Assembly (NCBI GenBank): GCA_010093485.1
Contig: MU001500.1
Coordinates: 1,653,478-1,717,477, forward strand
Source of the DNA: Karstenula rhodostoma CBS 690.94
Taxonomy: Eukaryota > Ascomycota > Dothideomycetes > Pleosporales > Didymosphaeriaceae
DNA: 64,000 nucleotides
Direction: 5' to 3'
Position 1 is the stretch's first letter, and the number at the start of each line of letters is the position of its first letter. The notes beneath the pieces are model-generated. The model was given only the letters and a program-made list of their open reading frames with translations, ran no database searches and was not told the origin of the DNA. Positions 9,987 to 20,594 of this stretch are shown here, piece by piece. Position numbers and translations under genes: made by a program.

Positions 9987-11148
9987 TCATGTCAGCGACT
10001 TTAATCTCTGTCCGATTTCACTGCGAGTCGACCTGTCAACCCATCCAGTATCCCTCCTCCCAAATAACGTTCCGAGCTGCGCAGCCAGGTGTGGCAGATT
10101 CACGCCGAGCACTCCGGTTACTAAATCTCGACATCCTACAAGCGCCCACGGGCTGCTACGTAAATCTGATTGTGCTGCAAGCCGAACAATCTCGTCACAT
10201 ATCTCGCTTTTGTCTTTTGGATGTAGACCGAATTGTCGGAAGTTGTCGGCAAGGGGATGCAGGATTCTGTCCAGATTTTCGGTATCATCGGAGCACAGGG
10301 CCAGAAGGGTGCGGATCTTGTCCACTGGATATGTTGAGGCAAGATCTAAGAATCGGCAGAGGAGGTGGACAAGCGTAGACGCTCCGTATATCCTGAATAA
10401 CACCCTCTCTTCTACGATTTTGAACGCCCTGCTCAACAGAACCGAAGTGCGTGACGCATACGCTTTTCTGCAAAATTTGATCAAGCACTCGCCATCCAGG
10501 ATCTGTTCGTTACACATGACAAACCATTGCCGGGCAAGTACTATCTCTTGAACTATCCAGATTCTGGTCCAATAGGTCACATTCAAAAGGCGATGGAGAT
10601 CTTCAGAAGTGCTCTCATCATACCAAAGTCTTCCGGAATTGTCAATGAGATGCCTCATGGCTTTGGTACGAGGAGTATTTCGAAGCCAGCTGACAACACA
10701 TTTTGCAGACCTGTAAACTTGATTCAACAGGCGAATTTGGTCCGACTTTTCTTTTTTGTTCGATACATATCGAATCAATCCACAGATATTTCGGCAAGAT
10801 CGGCTCCCGTTCTTCTAGAGTATGTTTCGAGAACGCTTCTAGAAAACGCGCAAGGTTTGTTCGCACCTGGAAAGTCTTTCTGCTGATCTCAAGGTCTTCG
10901 GTCTCGGAAGTATCGCCCCACTCATAGGAAGCGGCTGCAAACTCAACTAAGGCTCCATCTAGTTTGAAATCCCCGGCCTCCTGAGTGTCGTGAGGACTGT
11001 GGTCGAGCTGTACAGGCGATACTATCGTCCATTTGGGCGTTGTGGATTCTTCTTCTAATTCCAGGAGTCGGATCTGCGATGCTGAATTACTCAGTTGATG
11101 ATCCTCGTATAGCCAGTCACCAGGATGGGACTCGGGAATGTCCATCAT
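9987..11148 (-). pseudogene. HET (heterokaryon incompatibility) domain gene with a +1 frameshift
   Basis: The ATG at 11148 opens a frame with HET-domain features: a RLLELE start, AAASYEWGD, the NLARFLEAF helix and KYLWIDSICIEQK. The frame then goes wrong, while the continuation typical of HET proteins (EKSDQIRLLNQVYRSAKCV, then TYWTRIWIVQEI) is intact in the next frame, which runs to the stop at 9987. The switch falls at an A6 run (T6 on the plus strand, about 10752-10757); removing one base would join the two halves into about 386 residues. HET proteins trigger cell death after fusion of unlike hyphae and are often inactivated. Either this allele is dead or the extra base is a sequencing error. 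No intron resolves it. Confidence 0.8.
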
Positions 11149-11978
11149 AGCCGGGAAGATGGCCGCTAGGGGATTGCCTATGAGAAGAAAGCTCTATATT
11201 GCTGCAGTTCGGAGGAGAGCGGCGGAAAGAAGGATGGACTACAGTCACTTCATGTAGTTTACTCCTTTATTTCACGCACTGTAAGTGCCTCGTAGTGCTG
11301 ACCACCAAAGCCAGTCGTGTTACTCTGTGATTGGCCAGCCTTGCATGAACGCACCGGTCTAGGCTGCTGCCGAGGATCCGGTGAGAGTTTACGAACCGGC
11401 GACTTGTGCATCCTCGTGCATGCGGAAGTGCTTGGGAGTGCCATCGTCGCCACCTAGGTTGCTAGGTCCTCAGCACCCTGTGCTACAGTCCCCCACCCTA
11501 GCTCGGAGGTCTAGCGTCGCACTAACGTACAGGGAGTGAAAAGGCCAATCTACAGACAAATCTTTTCGTTGTAAACACTAACAACCGTGCGAAGCTAGGC
11601 TTCCGAGCCGGAGGGAGTGGGACTATACCATTTCTCCGCACTGCCTATCTCGGCACGTGTTGTATGAGCCGATGCGGGAGGAGCAGCAAGGCTGAAAACT
11701 CATCTCGTCAGTCACTTTCGTATTCGCAATGAAAATATGTACAAAGTAGAGTGTAAGAGTGATGAATTGTTTAGGTGGGCTGAGCTACCCAAGTAGGGGA
11801 GGGGCCGGCTAGTGCGCACCTTCCATACGCATGGGTGCCTCAGGCAATACCGCATAACCTTACATCGTACAAGATATATGTGAAACTTTCGCAACTCTCC
11901 AAACTCAGGTTCGAGCCAACCCTATCCTAACTAGATAACAGCCTATTACGCCCCCTCCCACACCACCTCTATAATCAG
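11149..11978. other. Intergenic stretch upstream of the HET gene, with a dispersed repeat copy
   Basis: No supported gene. The second copy of the dispersed repeat lies at 11594-11779. The tract becomes AT-rich toward the MITE-like element at 11983. Confidence 0.5.
11594..11779 (+). repeat. Diverged dispersed repeat, copy 2 of 2
   Basis: Matches 8347-8448 in the same orientation in two blocks (11594-11628 and 11741-11779). It is about 85 bp longer between the blocks. Many of the differences are G/A or C/T, as expected if RIP acted on the pair. Confidence 0.6.
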
Positions 11979-11982
11979 AATA

Positions 11983-12339
11983 TCGTATAAACCCGCATAT
12001 AGTCTTTACGGGCTTCTATTCTAGGAGGGCAGTAAGAGGGGGTAGTACAATAAGAAACAATATAATAATATTCTTTCTACTATCTAATTAATTGTTGACT
12101 CTTCGCACGCTTTTATAAGCCACAGAAAAACACAGTAAAGGAACTTAGTAGGGTGCTAAAATATAAAGATTTCGAACAGCCCATTTTACTATTAAATTAG
12201 TATTAAGATTAGCAAAATATTAAATTTATTACTAAAGGATGGGATAAGAGTCTCTAAATACTATTAATATTAGTTTCTACTACTAGCTACCGCCCTCCCA
12301 AAGTGGAAGCCTGTAAAGACTATGTGCGGGTTTATACGG
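11983..12339. mobile_element. MITE-like element A, 357 bp, 52-bp terminal inverted repeats
   Basis: Left end 11983-12034 and right end 12288-12339 are inverted repeats: 44 of 52 positions match without gaps, and all eight differences are transitions. The termini read (T/C)CGTATAAACCCGC. A TA dinucleotide flanks each end (11981-11982 and 12340-12341), which fits the TA target duplication of Tc1/mariner elements. The interior is very AT-rich and has no transposase ORF, so the element would be non-autonomous. Its core (12095-12162) recurs at 36.9 kb and 49.9 kb. The all-transition divergence points to RIP. Confidence 0.8.
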
Positions 12340-12343
12340 TATT

Positions 12344-12689
12344 ATAGCTGCGTATCCAAAGCCAGATATATACATCCCCCTCTCATCGCATCCACCCCAT
12401 CCCTCCCCTCCCTCTCCATACATCCATCTCAAGGGTTAAAAAGACATGGCATCCCCACTTCGTACTTACAGTATGTATAATAGGAGTGAGAAAGGCAAGT
12501 CAATTTATTGTATTTGTAGAAGGGGGTAGGATAGGCTATGATATGATAGAGTGTTGTTTTTGATTTGATTCGAACTATGCGTGAAGAGAAGGAATGGGAG
12601 CTTGCTCCAACTGCACTATTTGTTGTGGTTGTTACCGCTACACGCACACAGCGAGCCAGCCATCTCACACTACACTAGCACCTCTATAC
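12344..12689. other. 3' flank of the Cys-rich protein gene
   Basis: AT-rich, with pyrimidine runs at 12370-12425. No ORF or RNA gene is supported. Confidence 0.4.
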
Positions 12690-13724
12690 CTACGGCCGCC
12701 CCGCCCTTCCCGACGCCCCCCTCCGCACCGCGCCTTTCCGCCGCAAACTCCCAGCCGCAGATGCAGATGCATTCACACTCGTAGCCACCGCGCTCCTAAC
12801 AGGCTCGCTGCGACTCCTTCCCAACCCACCACCATCACCACCACCACCGCCCTCCCCTCCCCATCCCTGGCTAACAACACCCGCAAACCACCCCCTCAAC
12901 TCCCCACTCATCCCCTCCCTATACACCCCATTCGACCTCACCTCCGCAACCCCCTCCCCACTCAGCTCCCCACAAATCACACACACCCCCTCACCAAACA
13001 CCGTCCTGAACTCCCCCACCAGCGCACCCGGAACCGCAACGCATGCCCCGCACTTCAGCGGTGGTGGTGCGTTTTTCCTTGGTGGGATCGGCGGCAGCGG
13101 TCTAGCCGTCTGTAGCGCAGTAACACCAAAATGTGCGGGTGGAGGACCGCGGAAGACGAAGCGCTGGCAGACGGGGCAGATGTGGGAGAATATTTGGGAC
13201 GGGGAGAGAGAGGTGGATGTTTGGTTGCAGAGTGGGCACGGCTGCTCCTTTTCCTCGTCTTTCTGCGCTGACTGTGCTCGGTTTGTGGGGACGTGGATGG
13301 GCTCGGGGTGGCCGGTGGCGATGAAGGCGGAGGATGTGTCGTGGGAGACGGTATAGGGGCCGAAGAGGGGGTTTTGGGAGGGGAGGGTGTCGCGGTCGGA
13401 AAGGGTGGGTGCGGTGGGGGGTAGTGTGCGAGAGAAGTTTCGGGGGCGGGTTCGGTCTTCGTCGTGCGTCTTGTTTGGGAGATTGGCCTGAGATGCGCTC
13501 CCGCTGCCCATAGTAGAGTGTCCTTTTGCGAGCTCGCGGCCTGCTGCACTGTTGAACTGTGACACAGGCGCGAGGCGTTTACCGTTGGGACCGCGCTTGA
13601 AGTGCGGTAGGTCCTTATTGACGTTGTACTCCGGGTGCTGGGACGTGCCGACGATGGTTTTATGTGTGCGGGGGATCTTGTTTTCGGCCAGCGAAGACGA
13701 AGAGGGTTCCCGTGGGGTGGACAT
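12690..13724 (-). CDS. Disordered protein with CxxC zinc-ribbon-like motifs, function unknown
   Basis: Single exon. I take the ATG at 13724 (344 codons) because the longer upstream frame has no conserved look. The N-terminal half is Ser/Thr/Pro-rich with basic patches (HFKRGPNGKRLAP). From about residue 160 there are paired cysteines: CPLCNQT, HICPVCQRF, KCGACVAV and CVICGEL, spaced so that two zinc sites could form. The C-terminus is Gly-rich and then basic (RSRSEP, RRKGAVRRGASGR). The Cys pairs suggest a treble-clef or ribbon zinc fold, perhaps binding protein or RNA; I cannot name the family. The next gene on this strand, cyclin L, starts about 1.2 kb upstream. Confidence 0.7.
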   Translation of the reverse strand: MSTPREPSSSSLAENKIPRTHKTIVGTSQHPEYNVNKDLPHFKRGPNGKRLAPVSQFNSAAGRELAKGHSTMGSGSASQANLPNKTHDEDRTRPRNFSRTLPPTAPTLSDRDTLPSQNPLFGPYTVSHDTSSAFIATGHPEPIHVPTNRAQSAQKDEEKEQPCPLCNQTSTSLSPSQIFSHICPVCQRFVFRGPPPAHFGVTALQTARPLPPIPPRKNAPPPLKCGACVAVPGALVGEFRTVFGEGVCVICGELSGEGVAEVRSNGVYREGMSGELRGWFAGVVSQGWGGEGGGGGDGGGLGRSRSEPVRSAVATSVNASASAAGSLRRKGAVRRGASGRAGRP

Positions 13725-14033
13725 GTTTGCAGTCGCCAGGACTTTCCGGGCTCTTCCGTTTGTCGATGAGCGATCAAGATCGGGAGAAAAATCGAAGAGG
13801 CGAGCGTGTATATGTGATAGATACAAGAACATTGTTCATGTTGGAGGGCAATCCACACAATGGAAGGGTCGTTTGGCATTGTGAAGCAACACCGCACAAG
13901 GTGGGGTTGGATGAGCTGAATGATGCCTGACGGCCTTTTGTCTGTTTGCTGTTTTGCGGTGTTGTATCCTACACGCATGGTTTGTTTGGGCGCATCGGAT
14001 CGAAGCGGTGCGATCGTTGGATCGAGCTGCAGC
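13725..14033. other. Spacer between two minus-strand genes
   Basis: A 309-bp tail-to-head spacer; presumably the promoter of the Cys-rich protein gene and the 3' end of the cyclin gene. No distinct element seen. Confidence 0.4.
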
Positions 14034-14960
14034 TCAATTGCCACCATCCCCCCTCTTCATCTCGGCCTCCAGTTCTTCCACCGTCATGGGGATGCTCCTG
14101 CCCTCCCACTTCGCCCTCTCTTCCTCGGCGAAACTCTCCACACTCAACAACCCCACCACCAAAAATCCAAGCTCCTCCCTGTCGGTATCAAACACCTCCC
14201 ACCACTCCACATCGGGCATCTTGATCCCCGTCTCCTTCGCCGCGAGATAGATGGCCGCAGTCGCCAGGCTGCTCGGCTGATGCGTCAAATACAGCAGCTG
14301 CGGACTCAGCAGCGCAGTATTCAGGTAGGCGACCGCACGCTTGGCCAGCTCGGCGGCGCGCGGGTGCGAGAAGATGTCGAGAGCTTGCAGGTAGGTGATG
14401 CACAGGGTGTAGGGGAGGGAGACGTGGAGGTGGAAGCCGAGGGTCTGCAAGATGCGCTGCTCGGCTTGGAAGAGCGTGGTGCGGCGCGTTTGGTAGGTGC
14501 CTTCTGAGACGTAGTAGGAGTCTGGTTTGGGCTGCTCGGGAGGTGGGGAGAGAGAAGGGAGCGTCGCGAGGTAGGCGTATGCGTTTATGATGCTTCGGGG
14601 AGATTTGGGCCATGCGGAGAGCTTGGTAGTGGTATACAGCGAGGCGGCCGAGACTTGCTATTGCACGTGGAAGTCAGCCCTTGTCCTTTCAGTTCGGTGA
14701 GTGGGAGTGCGGCGTACCTCTGCCCCAAACTCGGCTAGACTCCCGCCATCGCCCCCAATCCAAAACCTCATGAACACCACCAAAGCCTGCGCAATCACTT
14801 CCTGCGGCAATCGCAGCAACATCCCCGCGGCTTGCGTTAGCTGTGCGCCGGCAAAGCGGATCGAGTTCTCCAAGTCTTGAGGAACGCCATCGAGCTGCGA
14901 GCCAGACGTCTCGAGCTGCACGACCGTGGCGAGCGGGTTTGCGAGAGGCGACGGCTGCAT
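14034..14960 (-). CDS. Cyclin L-like protein
   Basis: Exons 14960-14718 and 14657-14034 are joined over a 60-nt intron (GTACGC...TAG) to give 288 codons. The first cyclin box begins ANPLATVVQLE and holds IRFAGAQLTQAAGMLLRLPQ, which resembles the cyclin L sequence with AAGILLRLPQ, then ALVVFMRFW and, after splicing, VSAASLYTTTKLS. The second cyclin fold contains HLHVSLPY, LNTALLSPQLLY and LATAAIYLAAKETG. Cyclin L partners CDK11-type kinases and acts in transcription-coupled splicing in animals; the fungal role is less clear. The start at 14960 sits directly before the cyclin box, and no Arg/Ser-rich tail like that of animal cyclin L is present. Confidence 0.85.
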
Positions 14961-15990
14961 CGCGGCGTCTGTCGGATGGTGTAACTCGCAGTCGCAGTCG
15001 AATGTCGGATGTCAGTCAAAGCTCAAGCTCAATCCGAGAGTTCGGAACGCACTTGGCAGGCTAAACCCAGTTGGGATGGCCGTCACGACCATACTGCACT
15101 TCCCGCCACGCAACCCCAACCTGCGCCAGCTGCAACTTTCACACCCTGGACGCCACAGCCCCCCAGACCAGCTAGCGTTTGCTTTCACCCTGCAGGCACA
15201 GCTTTTCAGCGCTCCAGTCGCGCGTACGCAAAACGCCACTTTACGTCTACTTGAAACAAGCATGACAGTATGGATTTTGATACACTCACTGCTTTCATCA
15301 TATGTGCACACATCTAGTCCCGTGGGCGATCTCGGGATGTATGATTTCTGGACCTTCATGAGCAACGCTAAACTATGACAATCAATATATGCGGGATGTG
15401 ACCAGATATAACATGTTCGAACAGGTACCTTCGATGGTACTTGACATAATAGCTCGCTGAGAACCAGCCTCTAAAGGATGAACATCATCACTCCAAGAAG
15501 CAGTAAGGCACTGTGTCATCTCGCATTTACAGCATCTAGGAGCCATTTTCATGCTTCGGCGAGCCCGTTTCGGCCCCCAATAATCGCCTTCATAGCGTGG
15601 CGCTAAACGAAGCATCTCGTCTCTACCCGTCTTTCCCGATATGGGATAAGTTCTTCCCGAAAGGTCGCGATCCTTTCCAAGCGATAATGTAACCCTTGCA
15701 TTCATTTTTTAATTTGCCGCAGCTTGCAGAGGCTCGCGAAGAGTCAACAATTGGAATTTTTTTTAATACTTAGTCTCTTTATATTCCCTTCGCTCGGCGC
15801 TGGCACGTCTTTATCTGAGTACAGTCTTTTTCCGCAAACCGTAGGCCTGGCTACCTCAATCCGGTATGTGTTATTGTCGAACAAAATTAGTGTGTATCGG
15901 CCGACATCATTCTGCCACGCCGGAAAGATGTTGCTAACTCTCATCACGAAGCACAATCCAAGCGCCTTCTAGACTACCTCAGCGCACAGT
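14961..15990. other. Intergenic stretch, no supported gene
   Basis: Divergent spacer between cyclin L and the multi-TM gene. A minus-strand 107-codon ORF at 15382-15705 begins with ATG but shows no domain, hydrophobic pattern or splice signals, so I do not call it. Confidence 0.5.
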
Positions 15991-18532
15991 ATGGTCAAGG
16001 ACTCTCAGAGCTATGAGCTGCTCGACAGAGGAACAGATCCAAGCAACACTGGGCTCCCCAACAAGGACAACGGAAAGAGCACTGCGACCTTACTCAGTAC
16101 CCAAAAAGCATACGAAAAGCCAAACATTGCTTTGGAGCGAAGTATCAGGCCGCTACTGATCTCCTTCCTCTGGCACATCTTGCCGACGCTCGCCACGATC
16201 GCTCTCGTGTCCCTATCGGCCGGGGAAGTCTTTTGGTTTGACAATGATTCTTCAACGGACAAGGTTCCCATTCGAGGAATCAACATCAGCTTAAACGAAC
16301 TGCTCAATCTACTTCAATTCGTCGCCAAGATCCACGAGATCCTTCTCGTGGGCTCTCTCGCAGCGATGGTCATGCACCGCGTGCGGGTTCGCCTCCTCGG
16401 AAACGACGGCCTTCCCCTCGGATTGCTCACGGGAGTTTATAGCGTTGGATCTGCCGAATATCTCTTCAGTGCCGCCTTTCGGTCCGGATTTAATAGTCGT
16501 TTCTGGTCCATTAGTCTTCTAATCTTCGTTTTCACTGTGTTGGCCAACACTTTTGGTCCCGCTTCCGCGATTGCACTGGTCCCATCGCTTGACTGGTGAC
16601 AAATGAAGAAACCCTTCGGCGGCGAGGCCTTGCCGGTACTCTTCGACGTCGGAAGAGATAAATGGTGGCCTTTGGAGATAACAAAGAACCATACACTTAT
16701 CATGGACAATTCGGAGATACTCCCCGAGGCCACTTGTATAGTTAGCGCAGAGATTTTTGAAGGATGCCCAGCACACGGCTGGGAAGACATTCTCGCGTGG
16801 ACGACTTCCAACGCCAACGAGGCCATTGCCGTAAGTCATTTTGTCGCCGTGGGGCGTCTCAGCTTTTTGAGATAGCAGCGCTAATCGACGCTTGGCAGGC
16901 CAACCTGTCTATAATCGATGGAACATCTCCCGCACAACGTGTTGTAAAGTCCCGATTGACAGACCAGCACGACACTATTCCCGGCGTTGCAATTGCAACT
17001 TCCGTAAGTCACGCAATATTGACAGTCTTTGGCACCTTCTGGAATCAGGTCACCACACGGGACTTCCCCGTCAACGACGTTATTCGTGCGAAGCTCGAGC
17101 TGCCGCAAGACGAAATGGGGCTCCAACCCCTTGTTCAGGTCCACTGCATCCCAAATCTGCTCGAAAATATACACGCATATTCGAAGTCACGGAATGCTAG
17201 CGTTTCAGGTTTCGACATTAACACTTTCAGCACCAAGAATGCGTCCAAAATCCAGATACCAGATTGGCTTTTTGACTTTGAGTATAAGCCTCAATTCAAG
17301 GCCTTTTTTGACGACCTGGGAGAGACGAGAGTGAATGGCGAAAAGACAACGAATGCTACATGGGTGCAATACCCGAGGGATTCTGATTTCGATCAATCCA
17401 TCGCGGCGATTGTCACTACACCTATTATCCTCAATCAAGCAGACACAGGTACTTCGCAATCAGCAATCATTCATGTATGCTCCGTAGATGCACGCTGGAT
17501 CGGATCCGAGTCCTCATACGATCCTACCGAGGATGCTCTCATCGCCACTAACATTTCCGACCCTCTTCTTTTCCAAAAGCCACCGAAAGCCACCGAGGAC
17601 ACCTACAAATCCGACGTCGCAAAGTGGAACATCTCGCCGTCGCTGAAGCTCTCCACAGACTGGGCAGAATCCCTGAACATCCCCAAGGAAGGGCGAAACG
17701 TCTCCGCGCCATCCCTCCAAATGCTCCTCAGCACCTATGTCATCGCCATAACCAACGCCACCACCTCCCCCAACCCATCCCAACCGCGCGCCCCACCCAA
17801 CGAAACCCTCTTCTTCCTCTTCGACGTCGGCCAAAAAACCACAACTTCCTCGCCTCCCCCGACACCTACGCCATCGCAGCCTCAGAAACCGTCGCCACGC
17901 TCCTCAGCCTCCAGCTCACCGACGCCCTCGCCCGCATCCACGTCACCGACGCCCAGCAGGGCGTCCTCGCCCTCAACACCGTAAACGCAACCCACGCCCG
18001 CGTCGCCCGCCTCCACCACCTCGCCGGCCTCTCCTCCACCCTCAACGGCTCCATCGTCCCCGCCTCCATGGTCACCGACGCCCTCCCATCCGGCTTCACC
18101 TTCACCGTCTCCCGCTACGGCTACGGCTACGGCTTCCGCACCGCAACTGTATACTTCGGTATTATAGTCCTACTGTCCCACGTCCTCCTCACAGCCATCT
18201 ACATCCTCTACGCGCTGTACGAGTTCTTCTACGTCACGCACTGGACGAGCGGGTGCTGGGGCGGACTGGGCGAGTTGATCCCGCTGCTGCTGAACTCGAC
18301 GCCGAGCGCGGAACTGCAGAATACGTGCGCGGGGGTTGATTCGATGGTGACGTGGAGGAAGCGGGTGTATATACGGGAGACGGGGGATGCGCATTTGGGG
18401 GTTGTGGTGGGGGAGGGGGAGGCGAGGGGGAATGGGGCCGTGAGGAGGGGGGTGGAGTATGGGAGGTTGGAGAGTGGGGTTGTGAAGAGGAGGGTAGGGG
18501 CGGATGTCCGCGTCGCTGGTCATGGTTATTAG
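15991..18532 (+). pseudogene. Multi-TM fungal membrane protein gene, disrupted by an in-frame TGA and a frameshift
   Basis: Exon 1 (15991-16830) encodes four N-terminal hydrophobic helices (LLISFLWHILPTLATIALV, LLVGSLAAMVMH, then a pair near residues 145-195). At 16597-16599 a TGA follows TGG, and the same frame continues with QMKKPFGG; a Trp-Trp pair would be natural there, so TGG to TGA is likely. A good 68-nt intron (16831-16898) keeps frame into exon 2, a long extracellular-looking domain with NxS/T sites. Near 17837 the frame shifts at an A6 run: GQK in one frame, NHNFLASPDTYAIAASETV in another. The second part ends in one TM helix and a cytosolic tail, stop 18532. Restored, it would be about 820 residues. 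It resembles unnamed Pezizomycotina membrane proteins. Confidence 0.75.
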
Positions 18533-19022
18533 CACCGTTGATAGTAACTGTGAGTTATAATGCATGCTTATTCGCGCGGTACTACACCACAGCAAAAAGC
18601 CCAGCCTTACGCGTCGTTCTGCCAAACTACCCACCCAAGACCCGTCTCGAACATTTCATGCAAGCCTTCATGCGGAAACATATGCATATTATGAAATCGT
18701 GCCGCGGGGAAGTAGGTAGGTAGTCCTCGACAAGCCACCATCGCACCCTCGCATCGATTAACCTTGAGAAATTTCCCACGTGAACGCCGTATCGGTTACC
18801 ATGAAGAAGTGACAGCTTGAATTGCAGCAGACCCAACACCGTGAGCACCGTTAAGCAATCCCGTCGTCCGGCCGGCATTGCGTCTATTGAAACGCGAAAC
18901 GAGATAAGAGCGTGCCAAGCCTGGATATAGAAGAGTAATGATACCGTTATAATAGTACAACCACCCCTTAGCCCTCAAACGATGCATGCGAGACCCCTGC
19001 CCACCGCCCGCGCCATCCCATG
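18533..19022. other. Spacer between convergent genes
   Basis: 3'-to-3' spacer of 490 bp. Nothing distinct seen. Confidence 0.5.
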
Positions 19023-19847
19023 TTATCGAAGTGTCAAATAACCAGCAGCAAGACCCGACCGCGGTGCAAAATCCACAAGCTGCGACGCCGACCTCCGGAT
19101 CCCGTTTCTGTGGCCCAACTCGGTATACATGTCCCACAGTACTTTGTTGGGCACGGGTGCTTTTCCCTCGAGCTGCATGTCCTCTTGCGGGTCCATCGAC
19201 TGCCCCAGCTTACACGCCAGGCCGTCTGGTATGGATGCGAGTAGCTCGCGGAAGAAAGCCCGGAAGACGAAGTGAGCCGAGCGCCAGTCTTCCAGCTCTG
19301 ACCGCGCCCACTCGTAGTAGCGCGGATGGAAGCTAGGGATGATGCGTAGATGGACCAGGGAGGGGAATTGTGCAAAGAAGGACGTCCAGTCGATATAGCT
19401 GTTCATTCGCGGTGCGTCTTTCAGCTGGAGCTCGAGCTGCAGCCTTTTGATTCTGCTGCAGTCCCATCCAGCCGGTATCTCCATTGTCGTAGCAGGGAAG
19501 CTATCGAGTGAGATGGCGAAGTGGTTGCACCGGTAGAAACAGTCCTTCGCTTCGTGATATAACGTCCTAGACGCGCGCATGGCGTCCAGGCAGACAATAG
19601 GCTCCGTGGGCGCATCTCGGTGAGCAACTGGTGGTTTTCCAGTTTGCGCGCGTTTGATGTTAAGCTTCTCTCGGTTCCTCAAGACAGTGGTACGTTTCTT
19701 CTGTTCCCGAATGATTGCTTTGGCTTCAAGGAGGGGCAACTGTCGTCCGCGGCGAACAACGAGATACGAAAGCACATGATCCCTAACTTCTCTTGGGAGA
19801 TCAAAGAAGGCAAAAGGGCCCTTCTGAGTTGTCGACAAAGATGGCAT
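19023..19847 (-). CDS. 2EXR/F-box-like protein
   Basis: Single-exon ORF of 274 codons from an ATG at 19847. The N-terminus PFAFFDLPREVRDHVLSYLV is the 2EXR or F-box-like opening found in large families of Pezizomycotina proteins, where the first helices can bind Skp1-type partners. Further landmarks are the MRASRTLYHEAKDCFYRCNHF block (residues 90-110), which in these families follows the F-box-like part, and a solenoid-like stretch with LQLELQLKD and LVHLRIIPSFHP. The basic segment REQKKRTTVLRNREKLNIKR is inserted between them. Substrates are unknown. No disruption is seen. Confidence 0.75.
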   Translation of the reverse strand: MPSLSTTQKGPFAFFDLPREVRDHVLSYLVVRRGRQLPLLEAKAIIREQKKRTTVLRNREKLNIKRAQTGKPPVAHRDAPTEPIVCLDAMRASRTLYHEAKDCFYRCNHFAISLDSFPATTMEIPAGWDCSRIKRLQLELQLKDAPRMNSYIDWTSFFAQFPSLVHLRIIPSFHPRYYEWARSELEDWRSAHFVFRAFFRELLASIPDGLACKLGQSMDPQEDMQLEGKAPVPNKVLWDMYTELGHRNGIRRSASQLVDFAPRSGLAAGYLTLR

Positions 19848-20594
19848 GCATGGAGGTTTATTACTTGTGATGTTAGCATTTTGCAGGTCTCCTTCGCAGG
19901 CAAGGTACTTACTGCGCCACTATTTGGATCTTCGCAGGCATCTCTCCCGCGCAACTCGTCCTCCTCTTTTTGCTCTTTTGACCGACAACGGGCGTTTCCA
20001 GCACCTCTTCAAACCTGCACTTTCTGCAAGGGTTCCTGCGAAGCACCATCACTGACATGTATAACTTTTGGATCTGCCGTGCGTAAGTATGTGGTTGTGA
20101 GATTGCAAAGCCAGGAAAATATAATTTCCGCACCATGACCAAATTGCAACCGGAAGGCGGACCCGACACACTGTGGATGCGCCGTGGGATGCGAACCATC
20201 TTGACTCGAGTAGAATGAGGTGTGTTTCGGAAGGGTCGGACACGTCGGTTTCCGCTTAGGGCCATGCGCTCTAGGCGAACGAACACGACATCGCAAGAGG
20301 CCGGCGATGGTCGACGGGCAGATTGAAGCTGGTCGTGACCATCTTTATGAAGCCGGTCGTTCTTTGAGTATTTGTAAAATGCAGCAGCCGTGAAGCGTGT
20401 TGCTAAAGTTGGATCAGACGAACAGGCGGAGGGTTTGTTCGGTTGACGGTTCAAGGCTTAGTGTTTCAGAGCCGAAATGTTATCGACTATAAAAGGCGTG
20501 TTAAGACCTCCACCGACCAGCAAGGAAAGCCCCAGAGGCCTGTCACTGCGACTCATGTGCCGCTATAGGAAATTCGTGTCGTAGCTGCTATCGG
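19848..20594. other. Intergenic stretch, one doubtful ORF
   Basis: A 181-codon minus-strand ORF (19909-20454) starts at TTG, and its first ATGs are internal. It contains CRKCRFEEV and basic runs but no recognisable domain. I leave it uncalled. Confidence 0.45.

Noticed and set aside
15382..15705. 107-codon minus-strand ORF
   Set aside because: Although it starts with ATG, there is no domain, signal or membrane segment and no neighbouring exon.
16598..16690. Intron hypothesis to remove the TGA in the multi-TM gene (GTGACA donor)
   Set aside because: It would delete a stretch that looks clearly coding (KKPFGGEALPVLFDVG), and the donor is poor.
19909..20454. 181-codon minus-strand ORF with CRKC motif
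   Set aside because: Starts only at TTG, no supporting homology or splice signals, and no conserved pattern recognised.
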